A stretch of DNA of 64,000 bases, taken from the NCBI RefSeq assembly GCF_001602375.1, contig NZ_BCNY01000008.1:1-64000 (forward strand), read 5' to 3'. The translations under genes and the position numbers were made by a program. Shown in pieces: positions 14,684-23,787 of this stretch (positions are counted from its first letter, which is position 1; each line of letters opens with the position of its first letter). This DNA comes from Methanoculleus horonobensis. GTDB taxonomy: Archaea; Halobacteriota; Methanomicrobia; Methanomicrobiales; Methanoculleaceae. The notes under the pieces are model-generated. The model ran no database searches and was not told the origin of the DNA. It saw only the letters and a program-made list of their open reading frames with translations.

Positions 14684-16270
14684 TCAATCATCGGAATAGA
14701 CCAATATCTGCTGGTATGACACACTCTTCAGTTCATCCTCAAGGCCGGCATCGAACGCAACCTTCGGTTTACTCTTGTAGATGAAAGTGAGTTCATTTGT
14801 GGCTCGGAGATGTTCGAGAATAGTTCGCATCTCTTCATACATTGGATACCGGCCCGATCCTGTGAGAGTCACCCATGCCCGGGCTCGGGTCAACGCGACG
14901 AAGAGGCTGTTTCGCAAGGGAATGCTCTCATCATTTCGGGCAATGGTATCAAGTCCGAGGATATAGACCATGTTCCCTTCATTTCCCTTTACCCTATTGA
15001 TGCCCGACACCGTGACGCAGTTTGTCTCAGAGAATGTGTCCGGGTTTCGACCGAGATCAAGTTTGTTTTTCCCGGAAGCTGACGAGATATATGTGTCAAT
15101 ATCACGATCCATGAGCTCTTTTGCGATGCTGCGTACGTCATTGTTCGACCTGCTGTTCAGGGATACCACCAGAATATCTTCAGGACAGAGCCCATAGAGG
15201 GTTAGATCACGGTGTATTGAGCGCGCTATGAAAGAAAATTCTTCCTCCCGCCTATCAAAGAGTTGGAGATCAACGAGAGGCCCCTCCCAGAGATCAGGAA
15301 TGATATTTGCCGCATACTCTTTTGGACGGGAGATCGTTACTCGATGGTTACTCTTAAACTCCCCTTGCACATCGTAACCGAGTGCGTTCCACTCGCCCTT
15401 CGTGGTCGGACCGGCAAGCATGCCTTCACGGAAATAGAGACCCATCCCTATTGCATGTGCAGCCATGAGGATAGGGGCGGGCGTCCGGTAGCATTTGCGC
15501 ATGATAACACTCTTACGAAGAGTGAAATCCTCTCCAAATATCTCTTTTGATGACGGGATCTTGACGCTACTGGTATTCTGGTATTCATCGTATGCCCAAA
15601 TTAACCGCCTCTTCTTCGGGTTTTCACAGTCAACTGGGCGCAGGGATTGATATGCCATCCAGAAGAAAGGCTGTTTCCCCTGATAAAGAAGGTCTTCTTG
15701 GTCGATAACGAAGTCTTGGCCTTCATCAATGAGTATAGCATCGAAGAGGGGGTCTACAGGGAAGTTTTTACTCTCGTGTAACTGTAGAAAACTTTTGCAT
15801 GCCTTTGCAAACACTTCATTTGGGAGTAAGCGCTGATTTTGATCCTCCTTGAGCTGATCGGGAGAAAAGAAGTCGATATCATAATGGTTACAGAGGGTTC
15901 GATAGAAGCCCATCTTGCCAGCGCTCCCCCATGCGTGAAGTACCTTTAGCGTGCTATTGGGGTCATGCGGATCAAAATCACCACCATTCATCCGGCAGTA
16001 AAACCGCACCCAATACTCGATGTATTCGTAGAGAGAACGCGTGAAAAAGGTATATACGATCTGGAGGTCCGGCCACTGACAATGCATGTACGCTGCCTTC
16101 TGGCAGAGGATGTGGGTCTTCCCTGAACCTGCTATGCCGCGAAACCTCTGTGGCTCGGATACTGCTTCTTTGGCTAATTGTTCAACTTCAAGGTCGCCTT
16201 GAATAAATTGTGTTTTTAATTTTTTCAATGCCTCTGTTCGAGATACACTGTTTTGTTCTTCAATGTTCAC
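14684..16270 (-). CDS. SF1 (UvrD/Rep-like) helicase
   Basis: 528 residues from GTG 16270, chosen because GGAGGTTGAGA precedes it; ATG 16309 is possible. Motif I is FRGIAGSGKTHILCQKAAY, motif II ILIDEGQDF (D-E-x-Q form), motif IV-like LIWAYDEYQNT, and motifs V-VI read VSGINRVKGNEGNMVYILGL then FVALTRARAWVTLTG. This is the compact SF1 layout without a nuclease domain, as seen in many defence-linked helicases. It should unwind or translocate on DNA using ATP. It lies between a DUF1998-type SF2 helicase and an exonuclease VII-like gene, and the three may form one DNA-processing system. Confidence 0.85.
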   Translation of the reverse strand: MNIEEQNSVSRTEALKKLKTQFIQGDLEVEQLAKEAVSEPQRFRGIAGSGKTHILCQKAAYMHCQWPDLQIVYTFFTRSLYEYIEYWVRFYCRMNGGDFDPHDPNSTLKVLHAWGSAGKMGFYRTLCNHYDIDFFSPDQLKEDQNQRLLPNEVFAKACKSFLQLHESKNFPVDPLFDAILIDEGQDFVIDQEDLLYQGKQPFFWMAYQSLRPVDCENPKKRRLIWAYDEYQNTSSVKIPSSKEIFGEDFTLRKSVIMRKCYRTPAPILMAAHAIGMGLYFREGMLAGPTTKGEWNALGYDVQGEFKSNHRVTISRPKEYAANIIPDLWEGPLVDLQLFDRREEEFSFIARSIHRDLTLYGLCPEDILVVSLNSRSNNDVRSIAKELMDRDIDTYISSASGKNKLDLGRNPDTFSETNCVTVSGINRVKGNEGNMVYILGLDTIARNDESIPLRNSLFVALTRARAWVTLTGSGRYPMYEEMRTILEHLRATNELTFIYKSKPKVAFDAGLEDELKSVSYQQILVYSDD

Positions 16271-16835
16271 TCTCAACCTCCAGTGCTCTCTCCTTCGAGG
16301 GCGAGGCATACTCTCTCAGGAAAGACTCTCTGAAATATACTGATCTTAGTCCTAAGGTATTTTAGCCATTCGTTTGCTCCCTGATAGCCCCTCACAAGGC
16401 GATGTTCGGCAGCGCTCACACTCACCCAAACAAGCGTACCATGAGTTTTACGCCATCACTATGCAGGGAATAGTTCTTACTCTCGGAGCTCACAGAAGAC
16501 CATGTATGAGCCCTTCTCTAATTACAATAGCGGAAGATCGAAGGGGGTTACATCACTTCTAGCCAACACACAGACCGGCAGATTTTTTCCTCAACGATCT
16601 ACTGAGCAGTGCTGCGTGTATCCGCAGTTCCCTGCCTGTCAGTGAGGCCATATAGGCACCCAAGGATTCACAACCCCGGGGTGCCAATTGGACAAACGAA
16701 GTGAAACGACTATAAACAGCCAGTAAGGCAGTATACTGTGTTTTAGGCAAAAACACATGTGGGTACCTAAAATACCCAACTATTTATCCCTTCTTCAATT
16801 ACTTAATTTTTTAGTTTCAACGAACTAGATGAATT
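16271..16835. other. Intergenic region between XseA-like and SF1 helicase genes
   Basis: About 565 bases including the start region of the SF1 helicase. I see no gene, tRNA or clear repeat. The left end is AT-rich and follows the stop of the XseA-like gene. Confidence 0.35.
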
Positions 16836-18842
16836 CTATAGAAGAGTCATAACCCCAGCACCAATTCCAAGACCAAGAAGCATACTTACAATGGCGGCTA
16901 TGATTACCATCCGGTTCGATCCGCTCTCTGCCACCTGTCCCCGCAGTTCGTTCAAGGTTGCAGTCTGCTCTTCCACAACCCGTTGGCTCTCGGTGTGCTT
17001 TTGCTCAGCAGCACTGAGCCGGTCTCTATAGATACTCTCAACATCCTGCCGGATATCCGCTGTACTCTTCCCCGCTACTTCGATCTGTCGCTGGAGTTCT
17101 AGGATCGTTTTGGATGACTGTTCGCTCGCTCTTTGCATCAGATCTAACTGTTGCTTGAGGTCCGTGACCCTACCCTCATAACCCTTCTCGATGTCCTTCC
17201 GAAGATCGTCAGTACTCTTGTTGGAACTTTCCATCTGCTTCTGAAGGTCCTTGATCAACTCAGCCTGCCGCTCCTCGGTCTTCTGTGCATCGGTGCGCTG
17301 CTGCTCAACTGCTTTATTACCATTTTCAACCTGCTGTTGCAGGTCTTTGAGGCGCTCCTCGTAGGTCTTCTCAAGATCCTTCCGAACCTCTTCTGCACTT
17401 CTGCCAGCCTCTTTGATCTGTCCCTGGAGGTCTTTAATAATCTCGACTTGTTGTCCCTCGGCTTTCTTCGCATCTTCAAGCTGCTGCTCGAGGCGTTTGA
17501 CCATCTCATTGTACTGCTTCTGGACCTCATTGAGTGCTGCCGCTTTCGACCGCGACAGCTCCTCGAACGTCTCCTCCACCATCGCTTTGAGCCAGGTACC
17601 AAAGGCAGTAGGCGTGGTGAATGCATGGCAGGCAACCCGCTCGAGGAAGGGGTGGTCAACCTCGTGTCCAAGAGCGGTTAAAACAGGCGTCTGCATCGCC
17701 ACTACTGTAGCAGCCAGATTGAGATCGTCAAAGACTTCCAGACCCGACCCCCCACCGCGGATCAGGGCAATATAATCGTAGCCTTCTGAATCGAGCTGGC
17801 ATAACAGGGTTATGATGGCCCCAGGTGAAGAGAACTTCCCGCGATGTGTGGTCACATCGTAGTGATCCAGTGCAGTGCCAACTGCTGAGGTAACATCTTG
17901 ATCAACAATCCCCGTCTCTCCATAGATGGCTGCAATCTTTGGCTCAGTTCCTTGAACAATGTGAGATTTTATATTCCAGCGAGGATCGGGCAACGCCTTC
18001 TGCTGGTGCTGTTCAAGCACTTCCTGTCGTCGGAGGACTTCTGGATCAACCGTCCGCTCCTCCTGGCAGACCACTCCCGTGGCAACAAATGTGACCTGAA
18101 TACCGCCGTACTTGTTGATCTTCCTTGTGAGGTATCCCTTCAGCGTACAGATCCCATCCGGAGTGAGTTGATCGCGAATCGAGGGAGTCACTTTGAGAGT
18201 TAAACTCTGATCGCCGATTTCGTCCTTCAGCTCATCGTAGTAGTATCCGCTGTATATCTTGGGCCCCTTCATTCCAAAGATGCCCCGGACGGCGACTGTT
18301 TTAAGCTCTTGAGGGAAAACGATAGCTGCATTATAGGCATTAATCAGTCCTCCCGGGCTGAACGGAAGGCTTCCCACTTCAGAACGAAGCACATTCATTC
18401 CAGTCTCATTCGATGTGCCATTCGTCGTGGTTGATGCGGGCAGGAGAGAGGTCTCGGTTTTGGTCTCAGGAGAAGGAGTTGCGCCCATCACCATCGCTTT
18501 GGCAGGGGGCACACCCACAGATACATTAATGCCCTGTTTCGGGCGGATTGGTGGAGGGAGTATTCCTTTAGTTTGACAGTATTCCTGAATAACTTCCGTG
18601 AATGCCGGCCCATACTTCCTCTGCTTATATGGACCGACGCCAAAGATGTGAATAAAATCATCCAGTGTTTGAGGATAGTACATCGCCATCTGGATGAGGC
18701 TCTCTTCTTTGAAGATCTGATATGGTTCTTTTCTGAATTTGCGTGCCAGTGTTTCGCGGACCCCAAGGAGTCGATCAAAGAGTTCGAGGTCATGTGTGGC
18801 TCTGCTGTCAGTTTTGCCGGGGTCTGTTGATAATGAGTCCAT
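16836..18842 (-). CDS. Membrane-anchored exonuclease VII large-subunit homologue with HRDC domain
   Basis: 668 residues. Residues about 20-95 form an HRDC-like domain (ETLARKFRKEPYQIFKEESL, FIHIFGVGPYKQRKYG). About 160-265 matches the OB-fold of XseA. The exonuclease VII core follows: YDYIALIRGGGSGLEVFDDL, then VLTALGHEVDHPFLERVA and AFTTPTAFGTWL. Residues about 430-635 are coiled coil containing three diverged tandem repeats of roughly 50 residues (pattern I-x-DLQ-x-Q ... RKDxEKxYExRLxDL). A hydrophobic anchor (MVIIAAIVSMLLGLGIGAGVMTLL) ends the protein. Normal XseA has neither HRDC nor anchor and needs XseB, which is not visible here. It may degrade DNA at the membrane, possibly against invaders. 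Confidence 0.85.
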   Translation of the reverse strand: MDSLSTDPGKTDSRATHDLELFDRLLGVRETLARKFRKEPYQIFKEESLIQMAMYYPQTLDDFIHIFGVGPYKQRKYGPAFTEVIQEYCQTKGILPPPIRPKQGINVSVGVPPAKAMVMGATPSPETKTETSLLPASTTTNGTSNETGMNVLRSEVGSLPFSPGGLINAYNAAIVFPQELKTVAVRGIFGMKGPKIYSGYYYDELKDEIGDQSLTLKVTPSIRDQLTPDGICTLKGYLTRKINKYGGIQVTFVATGVVCQEERTVDPEVLRRQEVLEQHQQKALPDPRWNIKSHIVQGTEPKIAAIYGETGIVDQDVTSAVGTALDHYDVTTHRGKFSSPGAIITLLCQLDSEGYDYIALIRGGGSGLEVFDDLNLAATVVAMQTPVLTALGHEVDHPFLERVACHAFTTPTAFGTWLKAMVEETFEELSRSKAAALNEVQKQYNEMVKRLEQQLEDAKKAEGQQVEIIKDLQGQIKEAGRSAEEVRKDLEKTYEERLKDLQQQVENGNKAVEQQRTDAQKTEERQAELIKDLQKQMESSNKSTDDLRKDIEKGYEGRVTDLKQQLDLMQRASEQSSKTILELQRQIEVAGKSTADIRQDVESIYRDRLSAAEQKHTESQRVVEEQTATLNELRGQVAESGSNRMVIIAAIVSMLLGLGIGAGVMTLL

Positions 18843-19279
18843 GATGTTGCACCTGCAGTAAATAAGCCTTGTATGGCGTTATTTGTGAGAGCGGATTGAT
18901 AACAGGTTCATTTTAAACATTTAAGCAACAAAAAGATGTCGAAATTTCTCCCCAATTCCCTTGAATATTTCAATGATCTCGAAGACCTCCATAGTCCCTT
19001 TAGGAAGTCCTCATTTTTTTGCTGCACATAACATTATATGCCGCACAGGGTCTGATGCGCGTATAATCTGTCACGATCCGCTGGCCTAGGGCGGCGGCTC
19101 GGCCCTCAATTTTGGCCTTCCGTCCTTGGCGTACGGAGGGGGAGGGGTGCCGGCTCCGGTCCCAAAAAACATCCTAACAATAAATCTGCATATGCAGAAA
19201 ATACGGAGATAACTGCCTGGGAGCGGGGGCAAGTCCCCCTGAAGAACTAAGAGCCGCAAAAACTAAGATCTGGGCCCTT
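18843..19279. other. Intergenic region with a 14-bp palindrome
   Basis: About 440 bases without a convincing gene. TCTGCATATGCAGA at 19185-19198 is a perfect palindrome. The region also has a GC-rich patch (19080-19170) set in AT-rich flanks, suggesting a junction between segments of different origin. Confidence 0.4.
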
Positions 19280-19609
19280 TCAGCCTATTCCCCTATTTTT
19301 CCCACCCCCATATTTGCGATTTAAGGTGAGGTATTTTTGGGACGATGAATCACACGGGCCCATGCAAGATCCCCCGCCACAGCGACGACACGGGGGTGCG
19401 TGTGAGTCCATCCGCCCCATCACCATCATCATAGTGCGTCTTCCCGGGAGGGTATAGAGGGCGAGGATCACGAAGAGACCTTGGAAACCAATGAGATCGA
19501 GCACCACGACCCAGAGCGCCCCGTGACCGACTGCAAGGCCGAAGAGGTAGGAGCCGAGCGTCATCTCGATGGCGCTGACTAGGACGACTCGGGCCGGATC
19601 CCGTATCAC
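19280..19609 (-). CDS. Possible small membrane protein
   Basis: An ORF of up to 109 codons from GTG 19609. The first 55 residues contain two hydrophobic stretches (ARVVLVSAIEMTLGSYLFGL, GALWVVVLDLIGFQGLFVIL); the rest is Cys/Gly-rich and may not be natural. The frame can be read further upstream as hydrophobic residues (VILAILCIVI), so the true start is unclear. It follows a decayed gene and may itself be a fragment. Confidence 0.3.
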   Translation of the reverse strand: MIRDPARVVLVSAIEMTLGSYLFGLAVGHGALWVVVLDLIGFQGLFVILALYTLPGRRTMMMVMGRMDSHAPPCRRCGGGSCMGPCDSSSQKYLTLNRKYGGGKNRGIG

Positions 19610-19640
19610 GATGCAGAGGATAGCGAGGATGACCTTGAGG

Positions 19641-19811
19641 CGACCCGGAGCAAGTTCCGAGCCTCGATACCTATTCCAAAATGGCGCAGATTTAGCCAGT
19701 CTGGATCTTTCGAGATCTCATTGTATATTTTCAACAGCACCTATTCAGGAACATTTTCGATAATGCGTTGAACGCTCTCGTCCGCTCTTCATCACTGAGG
19801 ATGAGGTACAT
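19641..19811 (-). pseudogene. Pseudogene of the HFGIG partner protein (copy 2)
   Basis: From ATG 19811 the frame reads MYLILSDEERTRAF. A frameshift then leads to RIIENVPE, an amber stop (19741-19743), and VLLKIYNEISKDPDWLNLRH followed by FGIGIEARNLLR. This aligns along its length with the intact 2506-2763 product (ISDEEREQAIQYLIENIP, LQHFGIGMQVRNLLR). The overlap with the upstream membrane gene is 20 bases, identical to that of the intact copy. Two independent lesions make it a clear pseudogene, while its membrane partner stays open. Confidence 0.85.
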
Positions 19812-20016
19812 TTTCTCGCCTCCGTGAGGTGTAGAACTTCACCACGAGCCAGATCTGGATCACCAATGCTCCAGCCCCCGCGATGACAAACACATAATAC
19901 GTGGCCTCAAATGGGAAGGCATCGGACCAATAGGGACTTATGGTACGTATCAGCAGGGCCACGATAAAAAACCGGAACGTCCATTCAGCGGGGTAGAGGA
20001 GATCTCTGGCGATCAT
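19792..20016 (-). CDS. Small two-helix membrane protein (YPAEW/RFFI family, copy 2)
   Basis: 74 residues: MIARDLLYPAEWTFRFFIVA, a first hydrophobic helix, a short polar loop, a second helix (YYVFVIAGAGALVIQIWLVV) and a basic tail SRRRENVPHPQ. It is a paralogue of the 2744-2974 product; the tails even share RREN/GREN. Its soluble partner downstream is a pseudogene. Survival of the membrane gene after loss of its partner argues that it is harmless alone, if the pair works as toxin and antitoxin. Function unknown. Confidence 0.7.
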   Translation of the reverse strand: MIARDLLYPAEWTFRFFIVALLIRTISPYWSDAFPFEATYYVFVIAGAGALVIQIWLVVKFYTSRRRENVPHPQ

Positions 20017-20258
20017 TTTTGGCTCCTATGGGGCTTACGTCACACGGGGTTAAAAAAATAACTTTCTGATGTTCGAGCATTTCAAAGGAGATCTTGCCAT
20101 ATCAGTGGTTTGTAGATATGGAAGAGAGATACCAGCCCGGCTACAGGGCTATTTCGAAGCATTAATCCCGGCTTGGACATACAGGTAGTTTCAGGATACC
20201 AAACTTGGGCCTACAGATCATTTAGGGCACGGAAGTCGCCGATCAGAGGCAATAGTTC

Positions 20259-23200
20259 ATGCTACGACTGGAAGATATTAAGAAAGATGCGGCCGTCAAC
20301 GGTATCGAGCCGGGGCAAGTCGTGCAGATCGTCACGACCGAACCTGTTGGTGAGAACGCGCTGACGGTCTATTACAGGACTGTCAATGGTCAGTTGAAAG
20401 AGCAGATGCTTTTCCGCTCCAGCGAAGCCTCTCTCTCCCTCGCGGAGGCGGGTAGGCCGTGGGCGTTCGACGCACCCGGGGAAGAGTTCAAACTTGCCGC
20501 CGAGGCCTACCGGATCGACCTCGCCTACCTCTTCGACCCGATGATGGCGGTGCATACCTCAAACGTCGAACCGCTCCCTCACCAGATCACGGCGGTCTAT
20601 CAGTCAATGCTCCCCAGGCAGCCGTTGCGGTTTGTTCTGGCCGACGATCCCGGTGCCGGTAAGACGATCATGGCCGGGCTTCTGATCCGCGAACTCCTGA
20701 TGCGGGCAGATGCCGAACGGATCCTGATCGTTGCTCCGGGGAGTCTCGTGGAGCAGTGGCAGGACGAGATGTATGAAAAGTTCGGCCTTGAGTTCACTAT
20801 CTTCTCCCGCGACCTCGCGGAACAATCGCTCGGCGGCAACCCGTTCGACGACCACCCTCTCTTAATTGCCCGGCTCGATCAGCTCTCGCGGAACGAGGAA
20901 CTGCAGGAGAAACTCGCACACACCCAATGGGACCTTGTGGTGGTGGACGAGGCCCACAAGATGTCGGCGACGTACTACGGGTCGAAGGTGAACCGGACAC
21001 AGCGGTTCAGGCTCGGAGAACTGCTCGGCGCTCATACCCGCCACCTCCTTCTGATGACGGCGACGCCGCACAACGGAAAGGAGGAGGACTTCCAGCTCTT
21101 CCTCTCCCTGCTGGACTCAGACCGGTTCTATGGTAAGTTCAGGGACGGCGCTCACAAGGTGGATGTCTCGGACCTGATGCGCCGGATGGTGAAGGAGGAC
21201 CTCCTGAAGTTCGACGGGACACCCCTCTTCCCCGAGCGGATCGCGGAATCGGTCACATATACACTCTCCGATGCAGAGGCCGCCCTCTACCAGCAGGTCA
21301 CCCAGTACGTCCGGGAGGAGATGAACAAGGCCGACCGGATCGAGAACAACCAGCGGAAAGGTGCGGTCGGGTTTGCCCTCACCGGGCTGCAGCGGCGACT
21401 GGCCTCGAGCCCGGAGGCGATCTATCAGTCATTGAAACGCCGGCGCGAGCGGCTGAAGCGCCGCGTGGAGGAGATGAAGATCGACTCACGCGGCCAGGCG
21501 CTCGCCGAGACGCTCTTTGACGTCCGGACGAACGGCGACGTGTGGGACGCCGACGAAGAGATGGCGGCCGACGAGTACGAGGAGTACGAGGAGGAAGTCG
21601 TCGACCAGGCTACCGCCTCGCGGACAATCCACGAACTGGAGGCCGAGATTCGGATCCTCGAAGGGCTGGAGGAACGGGCACGACAGGTTGTTCGGTCAGG
21701 TCACGACCGGAAGTGGGAGGAACTCTCCCGGCTCCTGCAGGACACGCCCCAGATGCATGAGGAGAGCGGGCGGCAGCGGAAGCTGATCATCTTCACCGAG
21801 TACAAGGACACCCTCCGGTATCTGGCAGCGCGGATCCGCGGGCTACTCGGGTCAGAGGTGGCGGTGGTCACCATCGATGGAAGCGACCGGCGGGAGGAGC
21901 AGCGGAAGAAGCAGGAGATGTTCAGGAGCGACCCGGTGGTGCGGATCCTGATCGCCACGGATGCGGCCGGGGAGGGCGTGAACCTCCAGAATGCCCACCT
22001 GATGGTGAACTATGACCTGCCGTGGAACCCCAACCGGCTGGAGCAGCGGTTCGGCCGGATCCATCGTATCGGGCAGACCGAGGTCTGCCGCCTCTGGAAC
22101 CTGGTGGCGGCCGAGACAAGGGAGGGCGATGTTTACCAGCGGCTGCTCCAGAAGCTGGAGACCGAGCGGAAGGCCCTCGGTGGGCGGATCTTCGACATCC
22201 TCGGGGAGGTCTTTGATGAGCGGAGCCTGCGGGATCTGTTGATCGAAGCGATCCGATATGGCGACGACCCCGAGGTGCGGGCGCGGCTCCTGCGACGGGT
22301 CGAGGGCGCCCTCGATACCGAACGCCTGCAAGAACTCATGCGGCAGAACGCTCTCTGTGAGGTGGTGATGGACGAGGGGAGGCTGTTCGCGCTCAAGGCC
22401 GATATGGAGAAGGCGGAGGCGAGGAAACTGCAGCCCTACTTCATCAGGGCGTTCTTCACCCGGGCGTTTGAGGAGGTGGGGGGCGAACTGCGGGCGCGTG
22501 AGCCGGGAAGGTGGGAGATCACCCATGTGCCTGCGGCGATCCGCGAGCGTGACCGGCAGATCTCGGGGCGTGACCGCCGGTACATGCAACCGGTGCTGAA
22601 CCGCTACGAGCGGGTCTGCTTCGAGAAGGAGTACGTCCGGCTGCTCGATCGCGTGGGGGCGCCGATGGCGGCGCTGATCCACCCTGGCCACCCTCTGATG
22701 CAGGCGGCGACCGATCTCGTGCTGGAGAGGCACCAGCCGAAGCTCCGGCAAGGTGCGGTGCTGGTTGACCCAAACGATCCAGGGACGACGCCGCGGGTAC
22801 TCTTCATCATCGATCACTCGGTACGAGATGGGAATGATGGGAGTCGCACGGTCTCGCGGCGGATGCAGTTCGTGGCGATCGATGACGGAGGAAGGGCGGA
22901 GAACGCTGGCTGGGCTCCTCATCTCGACCTTCAACCGATCGGCGAGGAGGAGCGGGAGCTGGTTGCCGACGTCCTCACTTCACCGTGGATCAACACCGAC
23001 CTCGAACGACTGGCCCTCGCCCATGCGACCGAACGGATCGTGCCGGAGCACTTTGCCGAGGTGAAGGAGCGGCGGGAACAGACGGCCGACCGGACGATGG
23101 CGGCGGTGCAGGCCCGGCTGGTGAAGGAGATCAACTTCTGGCAGGACCGTGTCATCAGGCTGCAGGACGACCAACGGGCCGGAAAAGATGTACGGATGAA

Positions 23201-23774
23201 CCTCGAGAACGTCCGCCGGACTGTGGACGATCTTACGACACGGCTCGCGCGACGGCAGCGCGAGCTGGCGGCGATGCGGCACGTCATCTCGGCGACGCCG
23301 GTGATCGCCGGTGGTGCACTGGTGATCCCGGCGGGGCTGCTTGCGGCTCGCCGGGGTGAGGAGACGGGTGTTGATGCCGCGGCCCGGAAGCACGTCGAGG
23401 TGGTGGCGATGCGGGCGGTGATGGATGCCGAGCGTGCCCTCGGCCACGAGGTGATCGATGTCTCGGCGGAGAAGTGCGGCTGGGACGTCACCGCACATGC
23501 CCCTGCGGGGGACGGGCGAGCGCCAATGACACGCCACATCGAGGTGAAAGGCCGGGCGAAGGGCCAGACCACTATCACAGTCTCTCGTAACGAGATCCTC
23601 TATGGGCTCAATCAGGCAGACAAGTTCGTGCTCGCGGTGGTGCTGGTGGACGGTGAGGAGTACGAAGGGCCGTTCTACATCCGGGAACCGTTCGACCGCG
23701 AACCGGGCTGGGCGGTGACGAGCATGAACCTCGATCTCGCCGCTCTCCTTAATCGGGCGGAACAACCACAGTAA
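20259..23774 (+). CDS. SNF2-family helicase with DUF3883 domain (DrmD-like), defence operon gene 1
   Basis: 1171 residues. Motif I is [15 protein letters not shown] (about 130), motif II VVDEAH (about 228) and motif [18 protein letters not shown]. The helicase C half holds [37 protein letters not shown] and [14 protein letters not shown] (about 507-607). The tail (about 1045-1140, [20 protein letters not shown]) is a DUF3883 nuclease-like fold. This layout matches the large SNF2 helicases of DISARM (DrmD) and related systems. It is followed after 13 bases by a DUF1156 methylase and then DUF262 and DUF499 genes, forming one operon. Its role is probably ATP-driven DNA translocation or remodelling in anti-virus defence. 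Confidence 0.92.
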   Translation: MLRLEDIKKDAAVNGIEPGQVVQIVTTEPVGENALTVYYRTVNGQLKEQMLFRSSEASLSLAEAGRPWAFDAPGEEFKLAAEAYRIDLAYLFDPMMAVHTSNVEPLPHQITAVYQSMLPRQPLRFVLADDPGAGKTIMAGLLIRELLMRADAERILIVAPGSLVEQWQDEMYEKFGLEFTIFSRDLAEQSLGGNPFDDHPLLIARLDQLSRNEELQEKLAHTQWDLVVVDEAHKMSATYYGSKVNRTQRFRLGELLGAHTRHLLLMTATPHNGKEEDFQLFLSLLDSDRFYGKFRDGAHKVDVSDLMRRMVKEDLLKFDGTPLFPERIAESVTYTLSDAEAALYQQVTQYVREEMNKADRIENNQRKGAVGFALTGLQRRLASSPEAIYQSLKRRRERLKRRVEEMKIDSRGQALAETLFDVRTNGDVWDADEEMAADEYEEYEEEVVDQATASRTIHELEAEIRILEGLEERARQVVRSGHDRKWEELSRLLQDTPQMHEESGRQRKLIIFTEYKDTLRYLAARIRGLLGSEVAVVTIDGSDRREEQRKKQEMFRSDPVVRILIATDAAGEGVNLQNAHLMVNYDLPWNPNRLEQRFGRIHRIGQTEVCRLWNLVAAETREGDVYQRLLQKLETERKALGGRIFDILGEVFDERSLRDLLIEAIRYGDDPEVRARLLRRVEGALDTERLQELMRQNALCEVVMDEGRLFALKADMEKAEARKLQPYFIRAFFTRAFEEVGGELRAREPGRWEITHVPAAIRERDRQISGRDRRYMQPVLNRYERVCFEKEYVRLLDRVGAPMAALIHPGHPLMQAATDLVLERHQPKLRQGAVLVDPNDPGTTPRVLFIIDHSVRDGNDGSRTVSRRMQFVAIDDGGRAENAGWAPHLDLQPIGEEERELVADVLTSPWINTDLERLALAHATERIVPEHFAEVKERREQTADRTMAAVQARLVKEINFWQDRVIRLQDDQRAGKDVRMNLENVRRTVDDLTTRLARRQRELAAMRHVISATPVIAGGALVIPAGLLAARRGEETGVDAAARKHVEVVAMRAVMDAERALGHEVIDVSAEKCGWDVTAHAPAGDGRAPMTRHIEVKGRAKGQTTITVSRNEILYGLNQADKFVLAVVLVDGEEYEGPFYIREPFDREPGWAVTSMNLDLAALLNRAEQPQ

Positions 23775-23787
23775 TATAGGAGCTTCT

